Positions 49,647-58,434 of a DNA stretch of 64,000 nt are shown here, piece after piece. The translations under genes were made by a program, and so were the position numbers. This DNA is from Psychroflexus montanilacus (GTDB lineage Bacteria; Bacteroidota; Bacteroidia; Flavobacteriales; Flavobacteriaceae): NCBI RefSeq assembly GCF_020164535.1, contig NZ_JAIQZC010000003.1:248001-312000 (forward strand). The letters are read 5' to 3'. Below the pieces are notes generated by a model, which did no database searches, was not told the DNA's origin, and was given only the letters and a program-made list of their open reading frames with translations. Each line of letters begins with the position of its first letter. Position 1 is the first letter of the stretch.

Positions 49647-51185
49647 ATGTCGACTGAAAATTCTCCAAAAATCGAACAAATTGAATTGAAATACCTTTCG
49701 CTCAAGGATTTTGAAGCCTTGAAGGAGGTGTTTATTGAAATTTATGGTGATGCTCCAGATGCTTACTGGCGTAAGGATGAGTTGCGAAGCTTGATGGATA
49801 TTTTTCCTGAAGGACAGGTGGTCATTTTGGTTAATGGTGATCTGGCGGGTTGTGCTTTTTCTATTATTGTGGATTATGATAAGCTGTCCGATCAGCATAC
49901 TTATGATGATATTGCCGGGGATGTGAAATTCAAGAATCACACAGAACACGGGGATATGCTGTATGGAATTGATGTGATTATCAAAAAAGAATACAGAGGT
50001 TTGAAGCTGGGAAGGAGACTTTACGATTACCGAAAGGAATTGACGGAACAGCTGAATCTAAAAGGAATCGTGTTCGGTGGCAGAATCCCAAATTACCATA
50101 AGGTTTCCAGTAAATTGACGCCGAAGCAGTACATCCAAAAAGTAAGGACCAAAGAGATCGATGATCCCGTGTTGAATTTTCAATTGTCTAATGACTTTAG
50201 ACCGGTGAGAATTTTGTCCAATTATCTCGATGGGGACAAGGATTCTAAAGAGTATGCTGTCTTGATGCAGTGGGATAATATTTATTTTGAAAAAGAATCT
50301 AAAGCACCTTCCAACCAGAAAAGTGAAGTACGTCTAGGGCTAGTGCAATGGCAAATGCGGTCTTACAGGAGTTTAGAGGAGTTATTGCATCAGGTGGAGT
50401 ATTTTGTAGAATCCTTGTCGGGTTACCGTTCCGATTTTGCATTGTTTCCCGAGTTTTTCAATGCGCCTCTGATGTCGAAGTACAACCATTTGAGTGAGCC
50501 GGAAGCCATACGAGAATTGGCCAAATATACTGAGCCTATCAAAAGTAAAATGGCAGAATTGTCTATTGCTTACAATATCAATATTATTTCTGGAAGCATG
50601 CCAGAAGTGATTGATAATAAACTATACAATGTCGGTTATTTATGCAGACGCGATGGGAGCATAGAGCGCTATGAGAAAATACACGTCACCCCGGATGAAG
50701 CTAGGGTTTGGGGGATGCAACGTGGAAGTGAGTTTAAAGTATTTGACACCGATTGTGGTAAAATTGGGATCTTGATTTGCTATGATGTTGAGTTTCCGGA
50801 GTTATCTAGAATTCTGGCTAAAGAAGGAATGGATATTCTTTTTGTCCCATTTCTTACCGATACGCAAAATGGATTTTCCAGAGTGAAACTTTGTGCGCAG
50901 GCTCGGGCGGTGGAAAACGAATGTTACGTGGCAATTGCAGGAAGTGTTGGTAACCTGCCAAAAGTGCATAATATGGATATTCAGTATGCGCAGTCAGCGG
51001 TGTTTACTCCTTCTGATTTTGCATTTCCAAGTGATGGAATAAAAGCGCAAACCACCCCTAATACAGAGATGATCCTCATTGCTGATGTCGATCTACTAGC
51101 CTTGAGAGAATTGCATAATTTTGGGAGTGTAAAGAATTTGAAAGATATCCGGAATGATCTTTATACCTTAGACCGTAAAAATTAA
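49647..51185 (+). CDS. Bifunctional GNAT acetyltransferase / nitrilase-family amidohydrolase
   Basis: A 512-residue fusion. Residues about 8-190 are a GNAT acetyltransferase (LKDFEALKEVFIEIYGD, IKKEYRGLKLGRRLYDYR with the acetyl-CoA-binding loop). Residues about 228-500 are a carbon-nitrogen hydrolase with the catalytic triad in place: Glu in LFPEFFNAP, Lys in YEKIHVTPDE and Cys in LICYDVEFPE. This fused form is widespread in bacteria, and its substrate is not settled. Its place right after the polyamine genes suggests an amine or carbamoyl-amine (N-carbamoylputrescine-like), but this is inference. An upstream small frame overlaps its start. Confidence 0.87.
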   Translation: MSTENSPKIEQIELKYLSLKDFEALKEVFIEIYGDAPDAYWRKDELRSLMDIFPEGQVVILVNGDLAGCAFSIIVDYDKLSDQHTYDDIAGDVKFKNHTEHGDMLYGIDVIIKKEYRGLKLGRRLYDYRKELTEQLNLKGIVFGGRIPNYHKVSSKLTPKQYIQKVRTKEIDDPVLNFQLSNDFRPVRILSNYLDGDKDSKEYAVLMQWDNIYFEKESKAPSNQKSEVRLGLVQWQMRSYRSLEELLHQVEYFVESLSGYRSDFALFPEFFNAPLMSKYNHLSEPEAIRELAKYTEPIKSKMAELSIAYNINIISGSMPEVIDNKLYNVGYLCRRDGSIERYEKIHVTPDEARVWGMQRGSEFKVFDTDCGKIGILICYDVEFPELSRILAKEGMDILFVPFLTDTQNGFSRVKLCAQARAVENECYVAIAGSVGNLPKVHNMDIQYAQSAVFTPSDFAFPSDGIKAQTTPNTEMILIADVDLLALRELHNFGSVKNLKDIRNDLYTLDRKN

Positions 51186-51298
51186 ATTTCTAAACTAAAT
51201 TTGAAATCGGTTATCATTGTTTTTATTCCTTGATTTTTCAGCTTATCCTTAAAAATCATCAAGAAAACTTATCTTAGTCTACATTTTTAAGGCAAGAT

Positions 51299-52225
51299 AT
51301 GTGTAACATGATACTGTTATTTAGTATTGTTGGTTCATTTTTTATAAGTGATCCACCTGATTTTAGTATTGAATCTAGCAACTTTTGCATTTATGATTCA
51401 GGTGAAATTGAACATAACATGAATCAGTGTAAGCCCAATCCAGCCTATTCTTATTCGACAGATCCTCATGATTTGAGTGATTTTTCTGAAGTTGTTATTC
51501 CAATCGTTTTTTGGGGGATTAATAAAACAGACGGTAGTAATCAAGATCCGCTCACTAAAGCAAAGGTTCAAGAGTCATTAGAACTTCTTAACTCAGCTTT
51601 TGCTGAAATGAAGATTTGTTTTGAACTAAACGACTTAAACTATATCGATGATTCTGAAATCTACTGGTCAGACTATTATAAATTTAATAAGCACGTTAAA
51701 AAGAATTACCCTGTTTCAGATGAAGTTTTAAATATTTACGTTCCGTATAGGTTTACCAATAACAATAATAATTTGAGAGGGGGAAAGTGGTCTTCAAATC
51801 AAATGTCGGTGAACATGCTAAACTATAAAACTGGAATTTTACCTCATGAAGTTGGACATATTCTTGGACTTTTACATACGCATACCGGAGAGAAAGCTAT
51901 GAATTGTGAGCATATCACCAGAGATGAAAATGATCTCAGCTACAATGCCAAATGTACAGGTGATAGAGTGACAGATACCAATGCCATGCCTAATTTGTAT
52001 CGATATTTTCATTTGATAAATGAAAATTGTGAATATGAGGGTGATTTAAGAAACTGCGAAGATTTGCCTTATCAACTTACAGAAGAGGATATAAGAAATT
52101 TTATGGGCTATACCCAACATTCCTGTCGTTCTACTTTTACAGTTGGACAGGGTATAAGAGCTAGAGAGTTTATTGAAAATTCACAGAAATCTGGTAAACT
52201 GGGTTTCGTTTTTCAAAAAAAATAG
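51299..52225 (+). CDS. Secreted zinc metalloprotease with a metzincin motif
   Basis: A 308-residue protein with a short hydrophobic start (MILLFSIVGSFFIS) that could serve as a signal. The zinc motif HEVGHILGLLH (183-193) has the metzincin HExxHxxGxxH form, and several cysteines (MNCEHITRDENDLSY, CEDLP, HSCRSTF) suggest disulfides. The pappalysin-like (M43) group fits best: FMGYTQHSCRSTFTVGQG lies where the Met-turn is expected. Probable role is extracellular protein breakdown. It converges with the cytochrome-like lipoprotein gene across a terminator. Confidence 0.78.
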   Translation: MCNMILLFSIVGSFFISDPPDFSIESSNFCIYDSGEIEHNMNQCKPNPAYSYSTDPHDLSDFSEVVIPIVFWGINKTDGSNQDPLTKAKVQESLELLNSAFAEMKICFELNDLNYIDDSEIYWSDYYKFNKHVKKNYPVSDEVLNIYVPYRFTNNNNNLRGGKWSSNQMSVNMLNYKTGILPHEVGHILGLLHTHTGEKAMNCEHITRDENDLSYNAKCTGDRVTDTNAMPNLYRYFHLINENCEYEGDLRNCEDLPYQLTEEDIRNFMGYTQHSCRSTFTVGQGIRAREFIENSQKSGKLGFVFQKK

Positions 52226-52260
52226 GCGTTATCGAATTATCAATAACGCCAATTTTTTTT
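52225..52260. terminator. Terminator between convergent protease and cytochrome genes
   Basis: GGCGTTAT (52225-52232) pairs with ATAACGCC (52243-52250), followed by AA and eight T residues. It begins at the last base of the protease stop codon. Confidence 0.8.
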
Positions 52261-52275
52261 ACAGTTGTAACGGGA

Positions 52276-52764
52276 TTAATCCGCTTTGCCAACGATCGAA
52301 TAGTATTCTGTTGGTGTTTTTACTTTTATATATTCATGGTCTCTCATGACGTGACAGGCATTGCAGCTTTGCCTCATAGCCTCATATTTTTCATCAAATA
52401 GAACCTTGTTATTCTCTTCAATGGCTTTATTTATTTCTGGAATGGAAACTGTTAAAAATTGAGAAGCAGCTTCGGTATGTTCTGGTCTTCTTTCTAAGCC
52501 TAGCTCAATCGCCTCTTCCATTTCGTGCACGTGGTGTTCTGCATAACCCCAGTTTTCATTTTCACCAGCGACATATAGTTCTTTGAAACGATAACTCACT
52601 TCCCACATAGCTTTACCAAAACCCTGAAAATGATCTTCGATGATTTCAACTTGTTCAGTCTCATCGCCTTTTATCCACTTTCCTTCAACAGGTTCTTTAT
52701 CATCCGACTTTTTATTACAACTGACTATTAAACCGCTTAAAAGAACTAGATAGACATACTTCAT
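52276..52764 (-). CDS. c-type cytochrome-like lipoprotein
   Basis: A 162-residue protein with a lipoprotein signal (MKYVYLVLLSGLIVSC, Cys at 16) and a single haem-attachment motif CNACH (134-138) near the C-terminus, after three predicted helices. A C-terminal CxxCH after a helical bundle is the layout of cytochrome c'-like proteins (about 130-150 residues). Probably an electron carrier or gas sensor in the periplasm. The axial ligand is uncertain; several Met and His residues are available. No respiratory gene is adjacent. Confidence 0.72.
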   Translation of the reverse strand: MKYVYLVLLSGLIVSCNKKSDDKEPVEGKWIKGDETEQVEIIEDHFQGFGKAMWEVSYRFKELYVAGENENWGYAEHHVHEMEEAIELGLERRPEHTEAASQFLTVSIPEINKAIEENNKVLFDEKYEAMRQSCNACHVMRDHEYIKVKTPTEYYSIVGKAD

Positions 52765-52794
52765 AATTTATCTTTTTATAAATGTACTAAGATT

Positions 52795-53487
52795 TTAATC
52801 CCTTCCCAAATATATACTCAAGAAGTAAAGTAAAGTGGCGAGTGATCCAATAGCAGCAACAACGTAAGTTCTAGCGGCCCATTTTAAAGAATCTTCAGAC
52901 ATTTTATACTCGTTTTGATTCACGATATTTTGATCCTTTAGCCAGGCAAGCGCTCTGTTACTGGCATCGTACTCTACTGGTAAGGTAATGAAGCTAAAAA
53001 GTGTTCCAAGTCCAAACATGATGATTCCTGCCAGTAGTACCATTTGGCCAACACCTGCAGACACCATTGTCATTAATATAAGACCTCCAAAAATCACCCA
53101 TTGGCTCCATTGAGAAGCAACACTTACTATAGGCACGAGCTGGCTGCGCATTTCCAGCCAGGAATAGGCTTTGGCATGTTGTACAGCGTGACCAACTTCG
53201 TGAGCTGCAACAGCTGCTGCCGCTGCATTCCTTTGGTTGTAGACACTCTCGCTCAGGTTGATTGTCTTTTTGGTAGGATGGTAATGGTCTGTCAATTGAC
53301 CAGGAGTCGAAATGACTTTTACATCATAAATCTGGTGGTCTTCAAGCATCTTCTTAGCGATTTCTGCTCCACTCATTCCATTCTGAAGTTGAATTTTGGA
53401 ATATTTCTTAAACTTACTTTTCAACTTATTGCTCACATACCAGCTAACTAGCAGTATGGCTCCAATTAAAATATAATATCCAAACAT
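52795..53487 (-). CDS. YugP-type zinc metallopeptidase, membrane-bound
   Basis: A 230-residue membrane protein with an N-terminal helix (YYILIGAILLVSWYVS), the zinc motif AAHEVGHAVQH (95-105; H96, E97, H100) and two further membrane helices near 130-170 and 206-225. This matches the YugP/DUF2268-like neutral zinc metallopeptidase family of the inner membrane. The substrate is unknown. It lies 30 bases upstream of the cytochrome-like gene on the same strand, so the two may be co-transcribed. Confidence 0.85.
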   Translation of the reverse strand: MFGYYILIGAILLVSWYVSNKLKSKFKKYSKIQLQNGMSGAEIAKKMLEDHQIYDVKVISTPGQLTDHYHPTKKTINLSESVYNQRNAAAAAVAAHEVGHAVQHAKAYSWLEMRSQLVPIVSVASQWSQWVIFGGLILMTMVSAGVGQMVLLAGIIMFGLGTLFSFITLPVEYDASNRALAWLKDQNIVNQNEYKMSEDSLKWAARTYVVAAIGSLATLLYFLSIYLGRD

Positions 53488-53545
53488 GGTTTTACTTTTT
53501 AAAAACTAACTCATCAAAAAATCGACCAAAAACAAATTTGTCAGT

Positions 53546-54067
53546 CTATTTTTCAAAAACAAATTCTAAAAATTCTAAATCTGAATTTTCGTTAGAATTA
53601 TTTTCCAAATCCAGATATTCACTTACCTGACTACTGGTAATTGTAAATTTCAATTGATTGTTATTCAACTCTACATTCACACTTTCCGTTGTTGTAGAGT
53701 CATCAATTGTAGTTGTGGCTGTCAATATATTGTTATCTAATGTATATATACCTGTATTTAATGTGTCTCCGCAATTTAAGGTTTCATTGTTTTCGCCAGT
53801 AAAATTGATTTTGGGATAAGTAAACTGATAAGTATCATCTTCAAAATTTACAACCATACCATCAAAACAAGAAGTTTCCTGGGTTAAATCTATACTCGAA
53901 TTACCATCGTTATTAAGATCTACAGGTTCACTTGCGTTAAGCTCATTTAAAAACCATTCACCTTGAATGTCACCCTGGGTTAGTGGTTGAGGTGTAGTGT
54001 CATCATCGTCACATGAGATCAATACACTTGCTAAAATAAGGATGATAGAGTAACTAATTAGTTTCAT
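53546..54067 (-). CDS. Lipocalin-like lipoprotein
   Basis: A 173-residue protein with a lipoprotein signal (MKLISYSIILILASVLISC, Cys at 19) followed by an Asp-rich linker DDDDTTPQP and a small beta-rich domain starting IQGEWFLNELNASEPVDLNN, as in the flavobacterial lipocalin-like/DUF5004-type surface lipoproteins. The substrate is unknown. Divergent from rplM; the 167-base gap contains the rplM promoter and a short AT-rich leader. Confidence 0.65.
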   Translation of the reverse strand: MKLISYSIILILASVLISCDDDDTTPQPLTQGDIQGEWFLNELNASEPVDLNNDGNSSIDLTQETSCFDGMVVNFEDDTYQFTYPKINFTGENNETLNCGDTLNTGIYTLDNNILTATTTIDDSTTTESVNVELNNNQLKFTITSSQVSEYLDLENNSNENSDLEFLEFVFEK

Positions 54068-54144
54068 AATTTAAATATTTTTGCTAATATAAAAGATAAG
54101 TGGTTGAGCCAAAAGCTGCTTAACAAAATATTTGAGAGCATAGC

Positions 54145-54174
54145 TTGCTATATAAATTTATAATCGTAAATTTG
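54145..54174 (+). promoter_or_regulatory. rplM promoter (-33 and -7 boxes)
   Basis: TTG at 54145-54147, 19 bases of spacing, then TAAATTTG at 54167-54174. This is the best match in the window to the Bacteroidota TTG-N19-TAnnTTTG promoter. The leader is about 55 bases and might hold an autoregulatory site. Confidence 0.7.
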
Positions 54175-54234
54175 CACCCTTATTTTCAAGACATTGAGGA
54201 TAAAAGGAATGTTTAATTATTTAAAAATTTAAGT

Positions 54235-54690
54235 GTGGATACATTAAGTTACAAAACGGTTTCAACCAACAAAGCCACTGCAGATAAGCAATGGGTTGTA
54301 GTTGATGCCAGCGGACAATCTCTTGGACGTGTAGCTTCTATTGTTGCCAAACTTTTGAGAGGTAAGTATAAGCCTAGCTTTAGCCCTCATGTTGATTGTG
54401 GAGACAACGTCATTGTTGTGAACGCAGAAGAAGTCAACTTGACAGGTAAGAAGTGGGACTCAAAAGAGTATATCCGACATACTGGATATCCTGGTGGACA
54501 GAGAAGTTTAACAGCTCAAGAAGTATTTGACAAGAGCCCAGAGCGTCTTGTAGAAAAATCTGTAAAAGGCATGTTACCTAAAAACAAATTAGGAGCAGAT
54601 TTATTTAGAAATCTACGTGTTTTTACAGGGGCTGAGCACAATTTAGCTGCTCAACAACCAAAAGAAATTAATATAAACGAACTAGTGTAA
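54235..54690 (+). CDS. rplM: 50S ribosomal protein L13
   Basis: A 151-residue protein with L13 landmarks WVVVDASGQSLGRVASIVAKLL (in two pieces), KWDSKEYIRHTGYPGG and VKGMLPKNKLG. The start codon is GTG; family alignment supports it. rpsI starts right after the stop codon, the conserved L13-S9 operon, and both are assembled into ribosomes in equal amounts. Confidence 0.97.
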   Translation: MDTLSYKTVSTNKATADKQWVVVDASGQSLGRVASIVAKLLRGKYKPSFSPHVDCGDNVIVVNAEEVNLTGKKWDSKEYIRHTGYPGGQRSLTAQEVFDKSPERLVEKSVKGMLPKNKLGADLFRNLRVFTGAEHNLAAQQPKEININELV

Positions 54691-55077
54691 ATGGAGACAA
54701 TTCACAAAATTGGCCGTAGAAAAACAGCTGTAGCTAGAGTTTATCTTTCTGAGGGAAAAGGTGAAATTACCGTTAACAAGAAAAAAGCTAACGAATATTT
54801 CACAACTGGTCCTTTGCTTTACAAAGTTAATCAAGCTTTAACTTTGACTGGTAATGAAGACAGATTTGATATCAATGTAAATGTCTTTGGTGGTGGTATC
54901 ACTGGACAAGCAGAAGCGATCAGACTGGCATTATCTAGAGCAATGTGCGAACTAGACCCAGAGAACAGAGCTACTCTAAAACCTGAAGGATTGCTTACAA
55001 GAGATCCAAGAATGGTTGAGCGTAAGAAATTCGGTCAGAAAAAAGCAAGAAAGAAATTCCAATTCTCAAAACGTTAA
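54691..55077 (+). CDS. rpsI: 30S ribosomal protein S9
   Basis: A 128-residue protein beginning IHKIGRRKTAVARVYLSEGKG and ending in the basic KKFGQKKARKKFQFSKR, whose last residues reach the decoding centre. The ATG follows the rplM TAA directly. A gap of 163 bases separates it from rpsB. Confidence 0.97.
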   Translation: METIHKIGRRKTAVARVYLSEGKGEITVNKKKANEYFTTGPLLYKVNQALTLTGNEDRFDINVNVFGGGITGQAEAIRLALSRAMCELDPENRATLKPEGLLTRDPRMVERKKFGQKKARKKFQFSKR

Positions 55078-55240
55078 TCGAGAATTTCATTCACAAATTG
55101 AAATTATTAACAGTTCAATTTTTTGTTGTTATTCCGCATCATGCGGAAGTTAGTTTAGCATCTAAATGAATAAGGCCAATGCAAACAAATTGCCACTTAT
55201 TTATTGCTATCCCAACAGAAGAACGTAAACTAAAACAAAA
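55078..55240 (+). promoter_or_regulatory. rpsB upstream region with a perfect hairpin
   Basis: TTCCGCA (55132-55138) and TGCGGAA (55142-55148) pair with a 3-nt loop. There is no T-run after it, so it is more likely a leader structure or a repeat than a terminator. Further downstream, GCTATCCCAACAG precedes the S2 start; S2 leaders are often autoregulated, but no known motif is identified. Confidence 0.4.
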
Positions 55241-56098
55241 ATGGCAAATCAAATAGAGGTCAAGGACTTACTTGACGCTGGTGTTCACTTTGGACACCTT
55301 ACCAGACGATGGAATCCAAACATGGCGCCTTATGTATACATGGAGCGTAATGGAATTCACATTATCAACTTATACAAAACGGTTGCTAAAATGGAAGAAG
55401 CTGGTGCAGCACTTTCTAAAATAGCAGCAAGCGGTAGAAAAATTCTTTTCGTCGCTACCAAGAAACAAGCTAAAGAAATAGTAGCTCAAGAATCTTTGAG
55501 AGCTCAAATGCCTTACATCACAGAAAGATGGCCTGGAGGAATGTTGACCAACTTTGTCACCATCAGAAAATCTGTTAAGAAAATGGCAGCTGTAGACCGT
55601 ATGAAAAAAGACGGAACTTTCAATTCGCTTTCCAAAAAGGAAAGATTGCAAGTAGACAGGATGAGAGCTAAACTCGAAAAGAACTTAGGGTCTATTTCTG
55701 ATATGTCTAGACTACCTGCAGCAATCTTTGTTGTAGATACTTTGAGAGAGCACATCGCAGTAAAAGAAGCACAAAAATTAAACATTCCTGTGTTTGCAAT
55801 GGTGGATACCAACTCCAATCCAAGAGATGTGGATTATGCTATCCCTGCAAATGATGATGCATCTAAATCTATTCACAAGATCATGTCTTTTATGGCAGAT
55901 TCTATTCTTGAAGGTCTTAATGATAGAAAAGACGGAAAAGACAATGCTGAAGCTAAACCAGCGAAGGCTAAGAAAGAAAAAGCTGCTGAAGAAAAACCAG
56001 CTAAAGCTGATACAAAAGCTCCTGTTGTTGAAGAAGTTCCTGCTGACAAAGCAGAACCTACTGAACCAGCTGGTGAAGAAAATAAAGCTTCAGAATAA
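55241..56098 (+). CDS. rpsB: 30S ribosomal protein S2
   Basis: A 285-residue protein with the S2 start DLLDAGVHFGHLTRRWNPNM, ITERWPGGMLTNFVTIRKSV and the VDTNSNPRDVDYAIPANDDA segment. Residues about 232-285 are an extra Lys/Ala/Glu/Pro-rich tail (KPAKAKKEKAAEEKPAKADT onwards), longer than in E. coli (241 residues in all) but seen in Bacteroidota. tsf follows after a terminator, the usual S2-EF-Ts neighbourhood. Confidence 0.96.
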   Translation: MANQIEVKDLLDAGVHFGHLTRRWNPNMAPYVYMERNGIHIINLYKTVAKMEEAGAALSKIAASGRKILFVATKKQAKEIVAQESLRAQMPYITERWPGGMLTNFVTIRKSVKKMAAVDRMKKDGTFNSLSKKERLQVDRMRAKLEKNLGSISDMSRLPAAIFVVDTLREHIAVKEAQKLNIPVFAMVDTNSNPRDVDYAIPANDDASKSIHKIMSFMADSILEGLNDRKDGKDNAEAKPAKAKKEKAAEEKPAKADTKAPVVEEVPADKAEPTEPAGEENKASE

Positions 56099-56116
56099 TA
56101 TAGATTTAATAACATC

Positions 56117-56147
56117 AAATCGCTTAAGTCTATCTTAAGCGATTTTT
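56117..56147 (+). terminator. Intrinsic terminator between rpsB and tsf
   Basis: AAATCGCTTAAG and CTTAAGCGATTT around a 5-nt loop, then more T. It may act as an attenuator that lowers tsf relative to rpsB, since no clear promoter lies in the 31 bases before tsf. Confidence 0.75.
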
Positions 56148-56178
56148 ATATTAACACAAAATATAAAAACATACGATC

Positions 56179-57000
56179 ATGGCAAAAATTACGGCTGCTG
56201 AAGTCAATAAACTGAGAAAAAGCACTGGTGCTGGGATGATGGATTGCAAAAAAGCTCTTGTAAAAAGTGAGGGTGATTTTGATAAAGCTATCGAAATATT
56301 AAGAAAAAAAGGGCAAAAAGTTGCTGCTAAAAGAGCGGATAGAGATTCATCTGAAGGTGCAGCTATCGCTGTAGTGAACGAAGATTCTACGAAAGGTGCT
56401 ATCGTGTCATTAAACTGCGAAACAGATTTCGTAGCAAAGAATGATTCATTTACAAAAATGGCAAATGACTTTGCTCAACTTGCTCTTGGTGTCGATACCA
56501 AAGAAGAATTGTTGAAACTTGATTACAACGGCATTACTGTTGGTGATAAACTGACAGAGCAAACAGGTGTGATCGGTGAAAAGATTGAAATTGGTGATTT
56601 TAGAATTTTGAAAGCTCCTTTCGTAGGTTCTTATATCCATGCGGGTAATAAAATTGCTGTTTTGACAGGTTTGTCTAAGCCTGCTGATGGTGCAGAAGAA
56701 GTGGCTAAAGAAGTTTCTATGCAAGCAGCTGCTATGAACCCTGTAGCTTTGAATGAAGAAGGTGTAGATCAATCTACTATCGACAAAGAGATAGAAATTG
56801 CTAAGGATCAACTTAGACAAGAAGGCAAGCCAGAAGACATGCTAGATAAAATTGCTAAAGGAAAAATTCAACGTTTCTTTAAGGATAATACTTTAGTAAA
56901 TCAGGCATTTATTAAAGACAGTAAAATTTCTGTAGCTCAACACGTGAAAACATTGGGTGACGTAGAAATAGTTGCTTTTGAAAGAGTAGCACTAGGTTAA
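56179..57000 (+). CDS. tsf: Translation elongation factor Ts
   Basis: A 273-residue exchange factor for EF-Tu. The N-terminal UBA-like domain has the family motif LRKSTGAGMMDCKKAL (about 12-27), followed by LNCETDFVAKNDSF (about 79-92) and the KEVSMQAAAMNP segment (about 177-188). It is shorter than E. coli Ts (283) but complete. An intrinsic terminator follows, and pyrH begins after it with its own promoter. Confidence 0.96.
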   Translation: MAKITAAEVNKLRKSTGAGMMDCKKALVKSEGDFDKAIEILRKKGQKVAAKRADRDSSEGAAIAVVNEDSTKGAIVSLNCETDFVAKNDSFTKMANDFAQLALGVDTKEELLKLDYNGITVGDKLTEQTGVIGEKIEIGDFRILKAPFVGSYIHAGNKIAVLTGLSKPADGAEEVAKEVSMQAAAMNPVALNEEGVDQSTIDKEIEIAKDQLRQEGKPEDMLDKIAKGKIQRFFKDNTLVNQAFIKDSKISVAQHVKTLGDVEIVAFERVALG

Positions 57001-57017
57001 TTCCTTTACATATATTT

Positions 57018-57051
57018 AAAGCCTTTTAGTGAATTCTGAAAGGCTTTTTTT
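57018..57051 (+). terminator. Intrinsic terminator after tsf
   Basis: AAAGCCTTT and AAAGGCTTTT pair around a 12-nt loop and run into T residues. Confidence 0.78.
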
Positions 57052-57100
57052 ATGCTCAAAATTGAAGTCAATATCTCATTTTTTCGTATGAGATAATCCT

Positions 57101-57108
57101 TATATTTG
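57101..57108 (+). promoter_or_regulatory. -7 box of pyrH-frr
   Basis: TATATTTG followed by CA, 22 bases before the pyrH ATG. Confidence 0.6.
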
Positions 57109-57130
57109 CAAAACTTTATTCTAAATTATT

Positions 57131-57838
57131 ATGCAGTATAAGCGAATTTTACTCAAACTATCAGGAGAAGCTCTCATGGGTGATCGTCAATATGGTATAG
57201 ACCCCAAGCGGTTAGACGATTATGCTAAAGAGATTAAAACAATTGTTGATAAAGGAGTAGAAGTAGCTATAGTCATTGGTGGGGGGAATATTTTTAGAGG
57301 TATTTCTGGCGCCAGTAAAGGTATGGATAGGGTGCAAGGCGACCATATGGGAATGCTGGCAACTGTTATCAATGGTCTTGCTTTACAAAGCTCATGTGAA
57401 GATAATGGCATGCAAACCAGACTTCAGTCCGCGATCAAAATTAACGAAGTCGCAGAGCCCTTTATCAGAAGGAAAGCGATCCGACATTTAGAAAAAGGAA
57501 GAGTTGTTATTTTTGGAGGAGGAACAGGTAATCCTTATTTTACAACAGATTCTGCCGCTGTTTTAAGGGCTATTGAAATGGAAGCTGATGTCATTTTGAA
57601 GGGGACCCGTGTGGATGGAATTTATACTTCAGACCCAGAACGAAATACAGATGCAACAAAATTTGATTTTATCAGTTTTGATGATGTGTTGAGAAAAGGA
57701 CTAAAAGTGATGGATACCACAGCTTTTACATTAAGTCAAGAAAATCAATTACCGATTATAGTATTCGATATGAATACACCTGGAAATTTGTTGAGAATCA
57801 TTTCCGGAGAAAATATTGGAACGAAAGTGAACTTATAG
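57131..57838 (+). CDS. pyrH: UMP kinase
   Basis: A 235-residue kinase that makes UDP from UMP in pyrimidine synthesis. Landmarks: KLSGEALMG (about 8-16), [10 protein letters not shown] (about 48-57) and the [19 protein letters not shown] nucleotide/acceptor segment (about 130-148). Length is standard. frr starts nine bases later, the usual pyrH-frr pair. Confidence 0.96.
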   Translation: MQYKRILLKLSGEALMGDRQYGIDPKRLDDYAKEIKTIVDKGVEVAIVIGGGNIFRGISGASKGMDRVQGDHMGMLATVINGLALQSSCEDNGMQTRLQSAIKINEVAEPFIRRKAIRHLEKGRVVIFGGGTGNPYFTTDSAAVLRAIEMEADVILKGTRVDGIYTSDPERNTDATKFDFISFDDVLRKGLKVMDTTAFTLSQENQLPIIVFDMNTPGNLLRIISGENIGTKVNL

Positions 57839-57847
57839 AATATAGAT

Positions 57848-58402
57848 ATGAACGAAGAAATAGAATTTATTATAGATAGCGCCAAAGAGTCTATGGAACA
57901 GGCTATCAAACACCTTAAGAAACAGTTGGTAAACATCAGAGCCGGTAAAGCTAATCCGTCTATGCTGTCTTCTGTGATGGTAGAATATTACGGTACCATG
58001 ACGCCGCTTAACCAGGTAAGTAATGTGAATACGCCTGATGCTAGAACGCTTACTATTCAGCCTTTTGAAAAAGCGATGATTAAGGAAATTGAGAAAGGCA
58101 TTATGAATGCTAATCTTGGATTCAACCCGATGAATAATGGGGATAATGTGATCATCAACGTGCCGCCACTTACAGAGGAAAGACGTGTTCAGCTATCTAA
58201 GCAAGCTAAAGCTGAAGCTGAGGAGGCTAAAATAGGGGTGAGAAATGACAGAAGAAATGCTATGAATGATATCAAAAAAGCAGATCTTCCTGAAGATGTC
58301 CAAAAAGACACTGAAGAAGAAGTCCAGAAACTGACCGATACTTATATTGAGGAAATCGATAAAATCTACACCAACAAAGAAAAAGAAATCATGACCGTAT
58401 AA
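57848..58402 (+). CDS. frr: Ribosome recycling factor
   Basis: A 184-residue two-domain protein that splits post-termination ribosomes with EF-G. It has IRAGKANPSMLSSVMVEYYG (about 37-56), IQPFEKAMIKEIEKGI and the domain I helix ending in EEIDKIYTNKEKEIMTV. It follows pyrH closely and shares its promoter. Confidence 0.96.
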   Translation: MNEEIEFIIDSAKESMEQAIKHLKKQLVNIRAGKANPSMLSSVMVEYYGTMTPLNQVSNVNTPDARTLTIQPFEKAMIKEIEKGIMNANLGFNPMNNGDNVIINVPPLTEERRVQLSKQAKAEAEEAKIGVRNDRRNAMNDIKKADLPEDVQKDTEEEVQKLTDTYIEEIDKIYTNKEKEIMTV

Positions 58403-58434
58403 TTTACGGCCTTTAAGTTTTATAACTTACACAT

